The notes: generated by a model from the sequence alone, not told the origin. 64,000 nt of DNA from Verrucomicrobiota bacterium (GCA_023386835.1 JAEWIY010000018.1:1-64000), one strand, 5' to 3'. Positions 52,809 through 63,244 are shown, counted from the first letter of the stretch. Numbers and translations are program-made.

Positions 52809-53873
52809 TCAAACCGCGGCGGGCAATTTTGCGCTCACGGCCTGATACACGGGATCGACCCCGATCTTGCGCACGCAGTAGCTGAAGTACGAGTCCTCCT
52901 TCACGCACGGACCCGGCAGCTCGGATGCCGGGAAACAGGAGCAGGGCAGCTCCGTCTGGAGGAGGACGTGGCCGTCGCCGATCGGACGCCAGACCGTGGC
53001 GTTTTGGGAGCCGTAAAGCGCCACCACCTGCGTTCCCACCCCGGCAGCGAGGTGCATGGGGCCGCTGTCATGACAGAGCAGCACGGGAAACTGGGCAAAC
53101 AGGGCCGCCAGTTCCGGCACACTCAGGTCCCGATCAATCCAGACCACGTGGGTGTTGGTGTGTGAGCGGATCTCTTCGATGAACGCACGCTCAGCCCGAC
53201 CACCGACAAGGAAGATCTGGGTGCCGCGTTCGTCCTGCAGTCGGTCGCAAACTTCCGCAAACCGTTCCGCCGGCCAGCGCCGATACGCGCTCCGGCTGCC
53301 CGGATGCACAACGAGTTTGTTTCCACCGGCGCCACCGACCAGTCGCTGCATTGCTTCCACTTCGGCCTGTCGCAGTCGGAACCGCGGCACGGTGGTGGTC
53401 ACCGGCACCCCGACAGGCGCCAGCAACGCGTCGTAAATCTCGGTGATGTGGTGAGTGTCGTACCACTCCGGCGTCATGCGGGCAGCGTCGGTGTAAACCC
53501 AAGGGTGCCGAAACGGAAATTTCGGGTGCGCGCCGCGGTCGAATGTCACGCGCACCGGCGCACCGCTCAGCCAAGTGAACAACGCCGTCTTGTCGCGATT
53601 ATCGGCATCCAGCACGTGCGTGAAGCGCTCTCGCCGGAGCCGTCGGATAAACGACCACCATTCCGACGCCCGTCGCGGAAAGGTGACGATCTCGTCCAGT
53701 TCGCCAAGCAACGCGGCTCCGCCGAGGTAGGCTTGGTCAACGAGAAGCACCAGCCGGGCGTGGGGCCAGTGTTGGCGAAGGTTGCGCAGGAACGAGCTGA
53801 GGAGGATGACATCCCCGAGGTAGCGGCGACGGATGACGAGGATGCGGGGCGCGGCTTCGGCGGAGTCAGGCAT
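52809..53873 (-). CDS. GT9 heptosyltransferase-family protein
   Basis: A 354-aa transferase of the ADP-heptose:LPS type. The N-terminal fold reads RILVIRRRYLGDVILLSSFLRNLRQHWPHARLVLLVDQAYLGG. The donor domain has LVVHPGSRSAYRRWPAERFAEVCDRL and LLCHDSGPMHLAAGVGTQVVALYGSQNATVWRPIG, both conserved in GT9. NPxxR-like details do not tell WaaC from WaaF or WaaQ; it could be heptosyltransferase II or III. It belongs with the GT2 gene next to it and the Kdo kinase and GT9 genes upstream. Confidence 0.88.
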   Translation of the reverse strand: MPDSAEAAPRILVIRRRYLGDVILLSSFLRNLRQHWPHARLVLLVDQAYLGGAALLGELDEIVTFPRRASEWWSFIRRLRRERFTHVLDADNRDKTALFTWLSGAPVRVTFDRGAHPKFPFRHPWVYTDAARMTPEWYDTHHITEIYDALLAPVGVPVTTTVPRFRLRQAEVEAMQRLVGGAGGNKLVVHPGSRSAYRRWPAERFAEVCDRLQDERGTQIFLVGGRAERAFIEEIRSHTNTHVVWIDRDLSVPELAALFAQFPVLLCHDSGPMHLAAGVGTQVVALYGSQNATVWRPIGDGHVLLQTELPCSCFPASELPGPCVKEDSYFSYCVRKIGVDPVYQAVSAKLPAAV

Positions 53874-53999
53874 GCAAACAAAAAGGCGGCCGCATTATTG
53901 CGTGGGGAGCAGCCTCTGGCGCACGGAAATTCGTTTCGTCCTCGCTCCCAGATCCGTGGCTAAGCCGCGAAAGGGGCAACGAGTGTCGCTGCGTCTGGC

Positions 54000-54019
54000 C
54001 GCGAACGGCCGCGTTCGCG
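54000..54019. repeat. Perfect hairpin just after kdkA
   Basis: 54000-54007 (CGCGAACG) pairs with 54012-54019 (CGTTCGCG), loop GCCG. It starts 2 nt past the kdkA stop on the minus strand. No T-run follows on that strand, so it is more likely an mRNA end stabiliser or weak terminator. The rest of the 148-nt spacer shows nothing else. Confidence 0.4.
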
Positions 54020-54021
54020 TT

Positions 54022-54723
54022 TTAGCCGTGACGCAGCGCCAGCCACTCAGTCTCGCCAAACCGGTCAGCCGGAAGCGCACGGGTCACCTTGTGCAGGGAA
54101 CGCTTGAGCCGGGACCAGTTGGACTCGATCCACATGCCCGGTCGGCGGATCGCGCCCCGATCGAAGTCGATTAGATAGACCTGCTCCTCGCGATCGATCA
54201 GGATGTTATGCGCGTTCAGATCGGCGTGGTAGATGCCGTGTTGGTGAAACGAGCGCACACAGGCGCCGACGGCGCGCCAGAGCGGCAGGGGCACCGGTCC
54301 GTCCTGAAGCTGGGACGCGAGCGAGCGGGTTCCGGGAAGGTGACCGGTGATCAAGTCCGAACGATAAACGAGTCCGCGGCGCTCGTACACGGCCGCGACC
54401 GGGGTGGGCACCGGCAGGCCGAGCCCGTGCAGGTGTTGCAACAGCCGCCATTCGCGAAAAGCCCGCGTGCGCGCCGCGCCCAGCCAGACATACGAATCGC
54501 GCACCACGCGGCCACACCAGCCGCCGCGTCGGTTATGCCGCCAAACCCAGGAGCGACTCGCCTGTTGGATCAAGCCGACGCCACCTCGACCTGCCACATC
54601 GCCCAACGGAGTGCTCGAGGCCGCGAGTCCGCGTTTGATCAAGGCGGAGAGCGCGCCCGGGCTCACTTTGTCGGGGTCGAACAGAGCGGCGCCGGAAGGA
54701 AAGTGGAGAAACTGGACGGGCAT
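54022..54723 (-). CDS. kdkA: 3-deoxy-D-manno-octulosonic acid (Kdo) kinase-family protein
   Basis: A 233-aa LPS kinase of the KdkA/WaaP/InaA type. ATG 54723 gives the usual length; the frame upstream runs into the divergent gene's leader. WVWRHNRRGGWCGRVVRDSYVWLGAARTRAFREWRLLQHLHGLGLPVPTPVAAVYERRGLVYRSDLITGHL is the kinase N lobe with KdkA-like spacing. The catalytic loop reads GIYHADLNAHNILID and the metal loop VYLIDFDRGAIR. KdkA phosphorylates Kdo of lipid A at O-4. It is divergent from a GT9 gene, with 77 nt between starts. Confidence 0.9.
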   Translation of the reverse strand: MPVQFLHFPSGAALFDPDKVSPGALSALIKRGLAASSTPLGDVAGRGGVGLIQQASRSWVWRHNRRGGWCGRVVRDSYVWLGAARTRAFREWRLLQHLHGLGLPVPTPVAAVYERRGLVYRSDLITGHLPGTRSLASQLQDGPVPLPLWRAVGACVRSFHQHGIYHADLNAHNILIDREEQVYLIDFDRGAIRRPGMWIESNWSRLKRSLHKVTRALPADRFGETEWLALRHG

Positions 54724-54800
54724 CGATGGAGGGGCGATAGGCGGGTTCCCCTCGACAGTGGGGCAGATTTCGGCGAATTGCCCCGTCCGCAAGAATTATC

Positions 54801-55877
54801 ATGCCATCTCCAGCGGCGCGAACGACTCACCGACGAATCTGTATTCTTCGTCTGTCCGCGATTGGGGATGTCGCGCACACGGTCGCGGTCGTGCGGCGCC
54901 TGCAGGACACCTTTCCGGAGGCGCACCTGACGTGGATCGTGGGGCGGATTGAGGCGGCGGTGGCAGCCTTGGTTCCGGAGATCGAAGTGGTCGTGGTGGA
55001 CAAACGCCGCCCCCTGCACGAGCTGCTGCGCCTGCGCCGGCTTTTCCGCGGGAAACCCTTCGACGAACTGCTGCACATGCAGATCGCCTTCCGGGCCAAC
55101 CTGCTGAGCCTGGGCGTGCCCGCTCGTCGGCGCTGGGGTTTCGATTCGGTCCGCGCCAAGGAAGGTCACAGCTGGGTCGTCAACCAGCAGGTCCCGCCGG
55201 CCGCGCCACCGGGTGAACACGTGCTCGACGGGCTGATGCGCTTTCCTTTGGCGCTCGGTGCCCAGCCGCGCGCGCCCCGCTGGGACCTCGCGCTGCCAGC
55301 CGAGGCTCTGGCGTGGGTCGAACAGGCGATCGCCGGTGACCGTCCCATTCTCGCGGTGAATGGCTGCGCCAGCCGCGCGGTGCGGGACTGGCAACCCGAG
55401 CGCTACGCCGCCGTGGCGCGGCATGCGATGGATACACACGGGTTGCAAGTGGTGCTGTGCGGCGGCCCGGCCGAACGAGAACGTGCCATGAGTCGGGTCG
55501 TCGCGCAGGCGCTGGGCCGGCCGGTCATCGACCTGGTGGGACGCACGACGTTGGCGCAGTTGTTGGCGGTGCTGAAGCGGTCGACGGCGTTGATCAGTCC
55601 AGACTCGGGGCCGGTGCATCTGGCGACGGCTGTGGGGACTCCGGTGATCGGATTATACGGCGTGAGCAACGTCCGCCGGACCGGTCCGGCAGTGGATGCG
55701 CAATGGTGCGTCGACCGACGCGACGCGGCCGCCCGGCGTTTTCTGGGGAGGCCGGCGTCCGAGTTGCGTTGGTCAGAACCGGTGCCGGGCGGCATGGACC
55801 TGATCGAGACGGCCGACGTGATCGAACGGCTCGACGCGTTGATGCGCCACGTGGGAACGGAACGCCGCCGCAGCTAA
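54801..55877 (+). CDS. waaC: GT9 heptosyltransferase I-like protein
   Basis: A 358-aa GT9 enzyme. RICILRLSAIGDVAHTVAVVRRLQDTFPEAHLTWIVGRIEAAVAALVPEIEVVVVDKR is close to WaaC, which adds the first heptose to Kdo. The donor domain has LAVNGCASRAVRDWQPERYAAVARHAMDTHGLQVVLCGGPAERE and ALISPDSGPVHLATAVGTPVIGLYGVSNVRRTGP. The protein lacks a membrane segment and should act at the inner face. The first-heptose assignment rests on overall look and on the Kdo kinase next door. Confidence 0.85.
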   Translation: MPSPAARTTHRRICILRLSAIGDVAHTVAVVRRLQDTFPEAHLTWIVGRIEAAVAALVPEIEVVVVDKRRPLHELLRLRRLFRGKPFDELLHMQIAFRANLLSLGVPARRRWGFDSVRAKEGHSWVVNQQVPPAAPPGEHVLDGLMRFPLALGAQPRAPRWDLALPAEALAWVEQAIAGDRPILAVNGCASRAVRDWQPERYAAVARHAMDTHGLQVVLCGGPAERERAMSRVVAQALGRPVIDLVGRTTLAQLLAVLKRSTALISPDSGPVHLATAVGTPVIGLYGVSNVRRTGPAVDAQWCVDRRDAAARRFLGRPASELRWSEPVPGGMDLIETADVIERLDALMRHVGTERRRS

Positions 55878-55901
55878 CCGCGGCCAAGAAGTGCGTGCAG
55901 C

Positions 55902-57641
55902 TCAGGCCAGCTGCCGGTCGTACAAATTCCGGTACAACGGGGTGTTTTCGTAGAGTTCGCCGTGTGAACCCTGGGCAACAATGCGCCCCTGTTCGAACAC
56001 GAGGATCATCGAGGCGTCGCGAATTGTCGAAAAGCGGTGGGCGATGATCAGGACGGTGCGGCCGATCATGAGCCGACGCAGCGCCTCTTGCACGGCCGAT
56101 TCGCTTTCACTATCCAGCGCGCTTGTCGCCTCATCCAGCACGAGGATCGGTGCCTGCCGGAGAAAAGCCCGCGCCAACGCGATTCGCTGCCGTTGGCCGC
56201 CTGAAAGCTGCGCGCCGCGTTCGCCGACCATCGTCTCGAAGCCCTGCGGCAGATCCCGGATGAAGGGGTAGGCCGAGGCGTCGCGCGCAGCCTGCTCGAC
56301 CTGCTCTCGGGTCGCGTCCGCGCGCCCGATCAGGAGGTTGTTGAAGATCGTGTCGTTGAAGAGCACGGGCTCCTGCGAGACGATCGCGACCTGTCGGCGC
56401 AGGTCCTGCAGGCGGAAGGAGCGGACGTCGTGGCCGTCAATGCGAACGGCCCCGGACGTCGCGTCAAAGAAGCGCGGAACCAGGCTCGCGAACGTGCTCT
56501 TGCCCGCGCCGCTCGGTCCCACCAGGGCGCAGACGGTGCCGGCCGGAATGCGCACGGTGATGTCGCGCAGCACCGCCTCGCCATCACGGTAGGCGAAACC
56601 CACGTGATCGAACTGCACGTCCCCGTGTAGCCGGTCGATGGAGACGGGTTCGGCCGGGTCCGCGATCGTGACGGGCTCGTGGAGCACGACTTCGAGACGC
56701 TCCAGGGCCGCGATACCGCGCTTCAACTCGTTGTTCAGGTTCCCGAGCTTTTTGATCGGCTCGTAGCTGAGATAGAGCGCGGTGACGATTGCGATGAACG
56801 TCTCCAGCGGCACGTTCGTGAGGTAGGCAAAAACCAGCGTGAAACCGATGCCGGCCGCCGCGATGAACTCGATCGCGGGGGTCAGCGCCTGGGCGTACTT
56901 CACGATTTTCATCTGCGACTGCACGAGCGCCGCGGTCAGCACGCCGAACCGCGCTGTCTCGCGCGCTTCGAGGCTGAAGGCCCGGACTTCACGGGCGGCC
57001 GAGAGGTTTTCGGCAAAGACGCTGGTCACCGAGCCGAGTTGGGCCTGCAGCTGTTGCGCCCGTTTCACGACTTTGCGGCCGATGTACCGGATCGGCAGGA
57101 CTGTCAGGGGCACCACGAGCATCGAGAGCAGCACCAGCGCGACACCTTCCGTCGCCACCGCCTGCCAGCCGAGCCAGCCCAGCGCGCCGACGAGCACCAC
57201 CGGTTGTTTGACGCCGTCGTTGGCCAGCAGCGTCAACGCGTATTGGAGCTGCGCCGTGTCCGCCAGGCCCCGCGAGATCAGGTCGCCGGTCTGCCGGTTT
57301 TGCACGAAGGAAAGGGGCAGCCGCTGCAATTGCCGGAAGTAATCGAGGCGCAGCGCCTCGAGAATCTTCACCCCGGCCAACTGCGTGTAGTAGGAGTTCA
57401 GATACCCCGTCGTCGCCCGGATGAGAAAGGCGAGGGGGATGCACGCCGCGATCAGGAGGAGCGTGCTGAGGGCCAGATTCTCGGCTTTGAAGATGGCCGG
57501 GAAAACGGTGCTCACCAGCAGCGGAATGCCGCTGCCACTGCTGACACCGTAAAGGATGGCGAAGACGATCGCCGCCGTCACCTCGCCGCGGACCCGGGCG
57601 AGATAATGAAAGTACGGTTTTAGCCGGCGAAGCTGGCGCAT
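55902..57641 (-). CDS. msbA: Lipid A/LPS export ABC transporter MsbA-like
   Basis: A 579-aa half transporter: an ABC type-1 membrane domain of six segments (residues about 15-310) fused to an ATPase. Walker A is GPSGAGKST, the Q-loop VSQEPVLFNDT, the signature LSGGQRQRIALARAFLR, Walker B PILVLDEATSALD, and the H-loop IIAHRFS. MsbA flips lipid A-core across the inner membrane; the place among LPS core genes supports that, although close relatives export peptides or other lipids. It converges with the waaC-like gene, 24 nt apart. Confidence 0.9.
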   Translation of the reverse strand: MRQLRRLKPYFHYLARVRGEVTAAIVFAILYGVSSGSGIPLLVSTVFPAIFKAENLALSTLLLIAACIPLAFLIRATTGYLNSYYTQLAGVKILEALRLDYFRQLQRLPLSFVQNRQTGDLISRGLADTAQLQYALTLLANDGVKQPVVLVGALGWLGWQAVATEGVALVLLSMLVVPLTVLPIRYIGRKVVKRAQQLQAQLGSVTSVFAENLSAAREVRAFSLEARETARFGVLTAALVQSQMKIVKYAQALTPAIEFIAAAGIGFTLVFAYLTNVPLETFIAIVTALYLSYEPIKKLGNLNNELKRGIAALERLEVVLHEPVTIADPAEPVSIDRLHGDVQFDHVGFAYRDGEAVLRDITVRIPAGTVCALVGPSGAGKSTFASLVPRFFDATSGAVRIDGHDVRSFRLQDLRRQVAIVSQEPVLFNDTIFNNLLIGRADATREQVEQAARDASAYPFIRDLPQGFETMVGERGAQLSGGQRQRIALARAFLRQAPILVLDEATSALDSESESAVQEALRRLMIGRTVLIIAHRFSTIRDASMILVFEQGRIVAQGSHGELYENTPLYRNLYDRQLA

Positions 57642-57762
57642 CAGACCGCCGAGCCTACGGGGCGCGCTCGGTGAGCTTCAATGGTTTTGCTCGCGCCGCG
57701 TGGTCGAGGTCTTGCTGGACGCTGATCTCGATCGGTCCGCGAGGAGGGAGCGCGGGGCGGGC

Positions 57763-58671
57763 TCAGTCCTTCGACGCGCGCACATCGAGAGCGTCACGCA
57801 GGCCGTCACCAAGGAAGTTGAGGGAGAACAGGGTCAGAGAGAAAACCGACGCCGGGAAGATGAGCAGCCACGGATACTCTTCCATTTTCTCCGCGCCGTC
57901 CTTGATCAACACGCCCCAGGAACTCAGCGGCGGTTGCACACCGAGGCCGAGGAAGCTGAGGAACGCCTCGAGCAGCATGACCGCCGGGATCGTCAACGTC
58001 GTGTAGACGATGATTGGTCCGAGCACGTTGGGAATCATGTGGCGGAAGATGATCCGGCGTTTGCCGAGCCCGAGCGAACGGGCGGCTTCGATGAACTCCA
58101 TTCGTTTGAGCGACAGGATCTGCCCGCGGACGATGCGCGCCATCGTCAGCCATTCCACCGCGCCGATCGCGACAAAGAGGAGCACGATGTTCCGGCCGAA
58201 AAACACCATCAGCAGGATGACGAAGATCGTGAAAGGCAGCGCGTACATGATGTCGACCAGGCGCATCATCACGCTGTCCGTCTTGCCGCCGAAGAACCCG
58301 GCGACCGCACCGTAAACGACGCCGATCGTCAGCGCCACGAGCGTGGCGCAGAGTCCGACGCCGATGGAAATGCGCCCACCAACGAGCATCCGCACCAGGA
58401 GGTCGCGCCCCAACGTGTCCGTGCCGAGCCAATGATCCGCGCTGGGCGCACTGGCGCCGAGGCTCAGGTCCTGTTGTTCATAACTGTACGACGACAGCAG
58501 CGGCCCAAAGGTGCAGGCGATTGCGAGCAGGATCAGCACCACGCCGCCGAACACGGCCAGCTTGTTGCGTGCGAGCCGATGCCAGGCATCACGCCACAAG
58601 GAGGATCCGACCTCCACGTGGTCGGCCTCGGGAGTGATGGCGGGTATTTCAGCGGACGGAACCGTGGTCAT
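57763..58671 (-). CDS. oppC: Oligopeptide ABC transporter permease OppC
   Basis: Inner-membrane permease, 302 aa from ATG 58671; the frame upstream reads into the repeat-filled spacer. The N terminus SLWRDAWHRLARNKLAVFGGVVLILLAIACTF is typical of OppC/DppC. The EAA loop reads EAARSLGLGKRRIIFRHMIPNVLGPIIVYTTLTIPAVMLLEAFLSFLGLG. GTDTLGRDLLVRMLVGGRISIGVG is the periplasmic entry loop. It is the last gene of oppA-oppB-oppC. No ATPase genes (oppD/oppF) follow in the window. Confidence 0.95.
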   Translation of the reverse strand: MTTVPSAEIPAITPEADHVEVGSSLWRDAWHRLARNKLAVFGGVVLILLAIACTFGPLLSSYSYEQQDLSLGASAPSADHWLGTDTLGRDLLVRMLVGGRISIGVGLCATLVALTIGVVYGAVAGFFGGKTDSVMMRLVDIMYALPFTIFVILLMVFFGRNIVLLFVAIGAVEWLTMARIVRGQILSLKRMEFIEAARSLGLGKRRIIFRHMIPNVLGPIIVYTTLTIPAVMLLEAFLSFLGLGVQPPLSSWGVLIKDGAEKMEEYPWLLIFPASVFSLTLFSLNFLGDGLRDALDVRASKD

Positions 58672-58673
58672 GG

Positions 58674-58802
58674 CAGAGGCGAGAGGCAGTAAGCGGTAAG
58701 CTTTGGGCAATCGGCGAAAGGCGGGTGGGGCATCGGACTTGGGAGCCTGGAGCTTACAGCTTGAAGCCCTCAGCCCGCAGCCTCGGGTCTGCCGCCTTCA
58801 GC
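58674..58802. repeat. Degenerate heptanucleotide repeat array filling the oppB-oppC spacer
   Basis: Two blocks of 7-nt units ending in RGC on the + strand: seven units at 58674-58722 (for example CAGAGGC, AGTAAGC, TTTGGGC) and eight at 58747-58802 (for example CTGGAGC, TTACAGC, CTTCAGC; one ends GGT and one CGC). The 24 nt between the blocks are out of phase. The array runs from 2 nt before the oppC start codon to the oppB stop codon, so it makes up the whole spacer. Confidence 0.7.
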
Positions 58803-59720
<918 letters not shown>

Positions 59721-59743
59721 ACGAAATCAGCTCCTGACCACGT

Positions 59744-61354
59744 TCATTCCTTCAGGTCGACGAACTTCCAGGCGCGGTTGTCGAGCACGTTGGCCGGCCA
59801 GCCAGTCACCTTCGGGCTGAGCGCGTAAACGCGGGTGTAGAAGTAAATCGGGATGATCGGCAGCTCGCGAGCGATGATCTCTTCCATCTGCTGATAGATC
59901 TCGAGGCGCTCGTCATTGGTGGCGGCGCGGAAGGACGCTTGGAGGAGCCGATCGTACTCGGGGTTGGAGAATCCGGTGTCGTTGTTGCCCCCGTTGGTCA
60001 CCCACATGTCCATGAACGTGTTGGGATCCGTGTAGTCGGCAATCCAGCCGGCGCGCGCGATGTCGTACTGTTTCTCGTCCTGCGCATCGAGGTAGACTTT
60101 CCACTCCTGGTTGATCAGCCCGATGTTGATGCCGAGATTCTGCCGCCACATCTGCTGGATCGCTTCGGCGATCACGCGGTGGTTCTCGTTGGTGTTGTAG
60201 AGGATCTCCAGGCGGGGAAAGCCCTCGCCGCCGGGGAAGCCGGCTTCAGCCAACAGCTGCTGGGCGGTGGCGAGATCGCCTTGCAGGCGGGCGCGCGATT
60301 TGAAGTCGTCCGAAGGCGGGCAAAAATTGTAGGCAGGCTGCTGGCCTCCCCGCACCACGTTCTCCACGAGGGACTCGCGGTCGATCGCGAGCGCCAGCGC
60401 GCGCCGGACCCGCACGTCGTCCAATGGCGGCCGGGTCAGGTTGAGCCGGTAGAAATAGACGCCATAGTAGGGATCCTGTCGATACGACTCGGGATGCTGC
60501 TGCCGGTAGACGGGAATTTTCGACAGGGGAAGTTCGTTCGTTCGGTGCAGCTGGCCCGTGCGGAACATGCGTTCCTCGGTCTCGATGCTGTCGACCGGAT
60601 AGAACCGGATCGCGTCGAGCTTCACGCGGTCCCGATCCCAGTAGGTGGGCGACCGCGTGACCATGATCTCGCGATTGGGTACCCACGTTTTCATGACAAA
60701 CGGTCCGTTGCCGACGATGTTCTCGGCCCGGGTCCAGGCGGTGCCCTTGCGCGCGAGGCCGTCGAATTTTTCCACCGTGGGAATGTGCACGGGAAACCAC
60801 GCGTAATGCTTCATCGCCTCGAGCAGGAAGGGCGTGCGATAGCGCATCGTCAGCTGGAGGGTGTGCGCATCGAGGGCCTTGAACCCGACTTGCGAGAAGT
60901 CGGTGAGGCGGCCGGCGTGGTAGTCCTCGGCGCCGGCCACATGAAACAGCTTGTAGGCGTATTCGGCGGCCAGTGACGCCGTGAGGATGCGCTGGTAGGA
61001 ACGGACAAAATCCTGCGCGGTCACCGGGTCGCCGTTGGACCACTTGGCATCGTGCCGCAGGTGAAAGGTCCACTTCAGCCCGTCGTCGGATTCCTCCCAA
61101 CGCTCGGCGACTCCGGGGGCGACGCCGGAACCGGATTCGTCTTCGGTGACCAGGCCCTCGAACAGCGCGATCACCACCTTGTGCTCGGGCACGCCGGTGA
61201 CAATCTGCGGATCGAGGTCCTGCGGCTCCGAGCCATTGCCGAAGTGCATGACCTTGCCTTGGTCCGAGCTCTTCCCGCCGCCTCCGCACCCCGCCAGGAG
61301 AAACAATGACCAGCTGAAGAAGAGGGCGGAGATGAACGTGGAGAATCGCGGCAT
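59744..61354 (-). CDS. oppA: Peptide ABC transporter substrate-binding lipoprotein OppA
   Basis: A 536-aa SBP-family-5 protein. The signal reads SWSLFLLAGCGGG with lipid-modified Cys23. FGNGSEPQDLDPQIVTGVPEHKVVIALFEGLV is the family start. DAKWSNGDPVTAQDFVRSYQRILT and RRALALAIDRESLVENVVRGGQQPA are SBP-5 hallmarks. The C terminus ends IIPIYFYTRVYALSPKVTGWPANVLDNRAWKFVDL. It binds oligopeptides in the periplasm and hands them to OppB/OppC. AGGGG 5 nt before the ATG is a rare Shine-Dalgarno-like sequence here. It leads the opp transcript. Confidence 0.95.
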   Translation of the reverse strand: MPRFSTFISALFFSWSLFLLAGCGGGGKSSDQGKVMHFGNGSEPQDLDPQIVTGVPEHKVVIALFEGLVTEDESGSGVAPGVAERWEESDDGLKWTFHLRHDAKWSNGDPVTAQDFVRSYQRILTASLAAEYAYKLFHVAGAEDYHAGRLTDFSQVGFKALDAHTLQLTMRYRTPFLLEAMKHYAWFPVHIPTVEKFDGLARKGTAWTRAENIVGNGPFVMKTWVPNREIMVTRSPTYWDRDRVKLDAIRFYPVDSIETEERMFRTGQLHRTNELPLSKIPVYRQQHPESYRQDPYYGVYFYRLNLTRPPLDDVRVRRALALAIDRESLVENVVRGGQQPAYNFCPPSDDFKSRARLQGDLATAQQLLAEAGFPGGEGFPRLEILYNTNENHRVIAEAIQQMWRQNLGINIGLINQEWKVYLDAQDEKQYDIARAGWIADYTDPNTFMDMWVTNGGNNDTGFSNPEYDRLLQASFRAATNDERLEIYQQMEEIIARELPIIPIYFYTRVYALSPKVTGWPANVLDNRAWKFVDLKE

Positions 61355-61505
61355 TTGCCCCTAGAGAGCAGGACGCGGGCCGCCAAGGGCAAGCCTGACC
61401 GGCGAGGGGCGGTCGAATCGACGACGAGTTAAACCGGGGCACGGTGGAGCCGCGACCGGCCAAGCGGGCCGCAACGAACCTCTCGTGCGGCCCCGGAAAC
61501 GCTGC

Positions 61506-63158
61506 TCAGCGCCGCTTCAGCATCGCGTCGCGACGCGCCTTGAACTCACTGCCGCTTTTCCATTCCGGCCAACGCGAGGCATTTGCCACGGCCAAGCCCA
61601 CATCGAACAGGAACTGCGCGTCCTGGGCCGTCGCACGAAAATCCCAGTCCGGCCCGATCTCGTCGCTGACCTTGTGGTAGTCGCGGGCGATGTATTCGGC
61701 GCGGCGCTGGTCAATGTAGTCCGGCGCGCGGTCGAGGGGCTCGCGTCCGGCTTTGGAGTAGAATGCCGGCACGCCGACCTTGGCGAACTCGAAGTGGTCG
61801 CTGCGGTAGAAGAAGCCTTTTTCCGCCTGCGTGTCCGGTGTGACGATGCGCCCGCTGGCCTTGGCAACTTCGGCGGCGATGTCCTCGATGGTGGTCGACC
61901 CGGAACCAATGACTTCGATATCGCGGGTGGTGGCAAAGATGTTGGCGCCGTCCATGTTGATGTTCGCGACCGTCTGGTGCAGCGGATACAACGGATTCTC
62001 GGCATAGTAACGGGAGCCGAGCAGTCCCTTTTCCTCCGCCGTCACGGCGAGCAAGATCAACGAACGCTCCGGGCGGCGGCTCTCGGGCAACTGGGCAAAC
62101 TCGCGGGCCAGCTCCAGGAGCACGGCCACGCCGCTCGCGTTGTCGAAGGCTCCGTTGAAGATCTGGTCGCCGGACATCCGCTCATCCATGCCGAGGTGAT
62201 CCCAGTGGGCGGAGTAGATGACGTATTCGTCGCGGCGTTGCGGGTGCCGGCCCGGCAGACGGGCGACCACGTTCTTTGACGCGACTTCCCGGATTGCCGT
62301 ATCCGCCTGGTAGTCGAGGGTGGCGCCGAGTGACACCGGTTGAAAATCGCGGCGGGCGGCCGCCTGTTTGAGCGCGGAAAGATCCTGGCCGGCGGCGTTG
62401 AAGAGTTTCTGCGCAAAGTCCCAGGTGATCCACGACTCGAGCTCAACGCGGCCGCGATTTCCGTCCGCCGAGCGCAGGTCGAACGCCTCGCGCCCCTCGC
62501 CCGCGGCCAGGACCGCAAAGGGATAACCCGCCGGTCCGGTCTCATGGATGATGATGCACGCGGCGGCGCCGAGTTGGGAGGCGATCTCGTACTTGTACGT
62601 CCACCGGCCGTAATAGGTCATCGCCGGGCCGCGGAAGACGTTGGGGTCGAGCTTGCCGTCCGACATGGTCACGGGCGGGTCGTTAATCAGCATGACCACG
62701 GTTTTGCCCTTCACGTCGACGCCCTTGTAGTCGTCCCAGTCATACTCGGGCGCCTGCACGCCATAACCGACAAACACGACCTCTGTGCCGTCCCGGGCCA
62801 CGTGCGGCTGCAGCCGGCGCGACAGACCGGTGTATTCAATCACTGGAGCCGGCGAGAGTTCCTGGTGGCCGGCGCGAAACGTGACCTGGGTGCGGGACGT
62901 CAGTCCAAGCAGGCCCACTTCCTGCACGAAGGTGCCGTCGGGGTTGCCCGGCTCCAGCCCCGCGGCGCGGAATTGCTCGATCAAGTACTGCACCGTCTTC
63001 TCTTCGCCGGCGGTGCCGGGAGCGCGACCCTCAAAGGCGTCGGCGGACAGCGCCTCCACGTGGGCGCGCAGACGTTCCGGAGAAGGTGCCGCCGCGGCCA
63101 GAGTGGCGAGTCCAAGGGTGGCAGCCGTGAACAGATGACGGAAGGGATGCATGGTCAC
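61506..63158 (-). CDS. Secreted M28-family zinc peptidase with PA domain
   Basis: A 550-aa protein from GTG 63158 (ATG 63152 gives 548). A signal peptide LFTAATLGLATLAAAAP precedes a region of about 120 residues and a PA insert. The M28 core shows the zinc ligands in VIYSAHWDHLGMD (His), GAFDNASGVAVLLELARE (Asp), LLAVTAEEKGLLGSRYY (catalytic and binding Glu pair), NINMDGANIF (Asp) and RSDHFEFAKVGVPAFYS (His). Such enzymes are aminopeptidases or carboxypeptidases. Next to the opp genes it may release residues or peptides for uptake; that is inference. Confidence 0.92.
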   Translation of the reverse strand: MTMHPFRHLFTAATLGLATLAAAAPSPERLRAHVEALSADAFEGRAPGTAGEEKTVQYLIEQFRAAGLEPGNPDGTFVQEVGLLGLTSRTQVTFRAGHQELSPAPVIEYTGLSRRLQPHVARDGTEVVFVGYGVQAPEYDWDDYKGVDVKGKTVVMLINDPPVTMSDGKLDPNVFRGPAMTYYGRWTYKYEIASQLGAAACIIIHETGPAGYPFAVLAAGEGREAFDLRSADGNRGRVELESWITWDFAQKLFNAAGQDLSALKQAAARRDFQPVSLGATLDYQADTAIREVASKNVVARLPGRHPQRRDEYVIYSAHWDHLGMDERMSGDQIFNGAFDNASGVAVLLELAREFAQLPESRRPERSLILLAVTAEEKGLLGSRYYAENPLYPLHQTVANINMDGANIFATTRDIEVIGSGSTTIEDIAAEVAKASGRIVTPDTQAEKGFFYRSDHFEFAKVGVPAFYSKAGREPLDRAPDYIDQRRAEYIARDYHKVSDEIGPDWDFRATAQDAQFLFDVGLAVANASRWPEWKSGSEFKARRDAMLKRR

Positions 63159-63244
63159 TAAAGAGCAGCTACGGTTTGTGGAGGCAAGGGGCAGCCCGGG
63201 GGCGTTCGGGCGAACCGGGGGCCGGGAACCCGGTCGAACCGCCC

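Noticed and set aside
57700..58692. 330-codon + strand frame opposite oppC
   Set aside because: Composition is almost only E, D, R, Q and H; oppC on the other strand has the EAA loop and membrane segments.
58674..58802. CRISPR-like repetition in the oppB-oppC spacer
   Set aside because: Units are 7 nt and in tandem without spacers; no cas genes are present. Treated as a degenerate heptad array.
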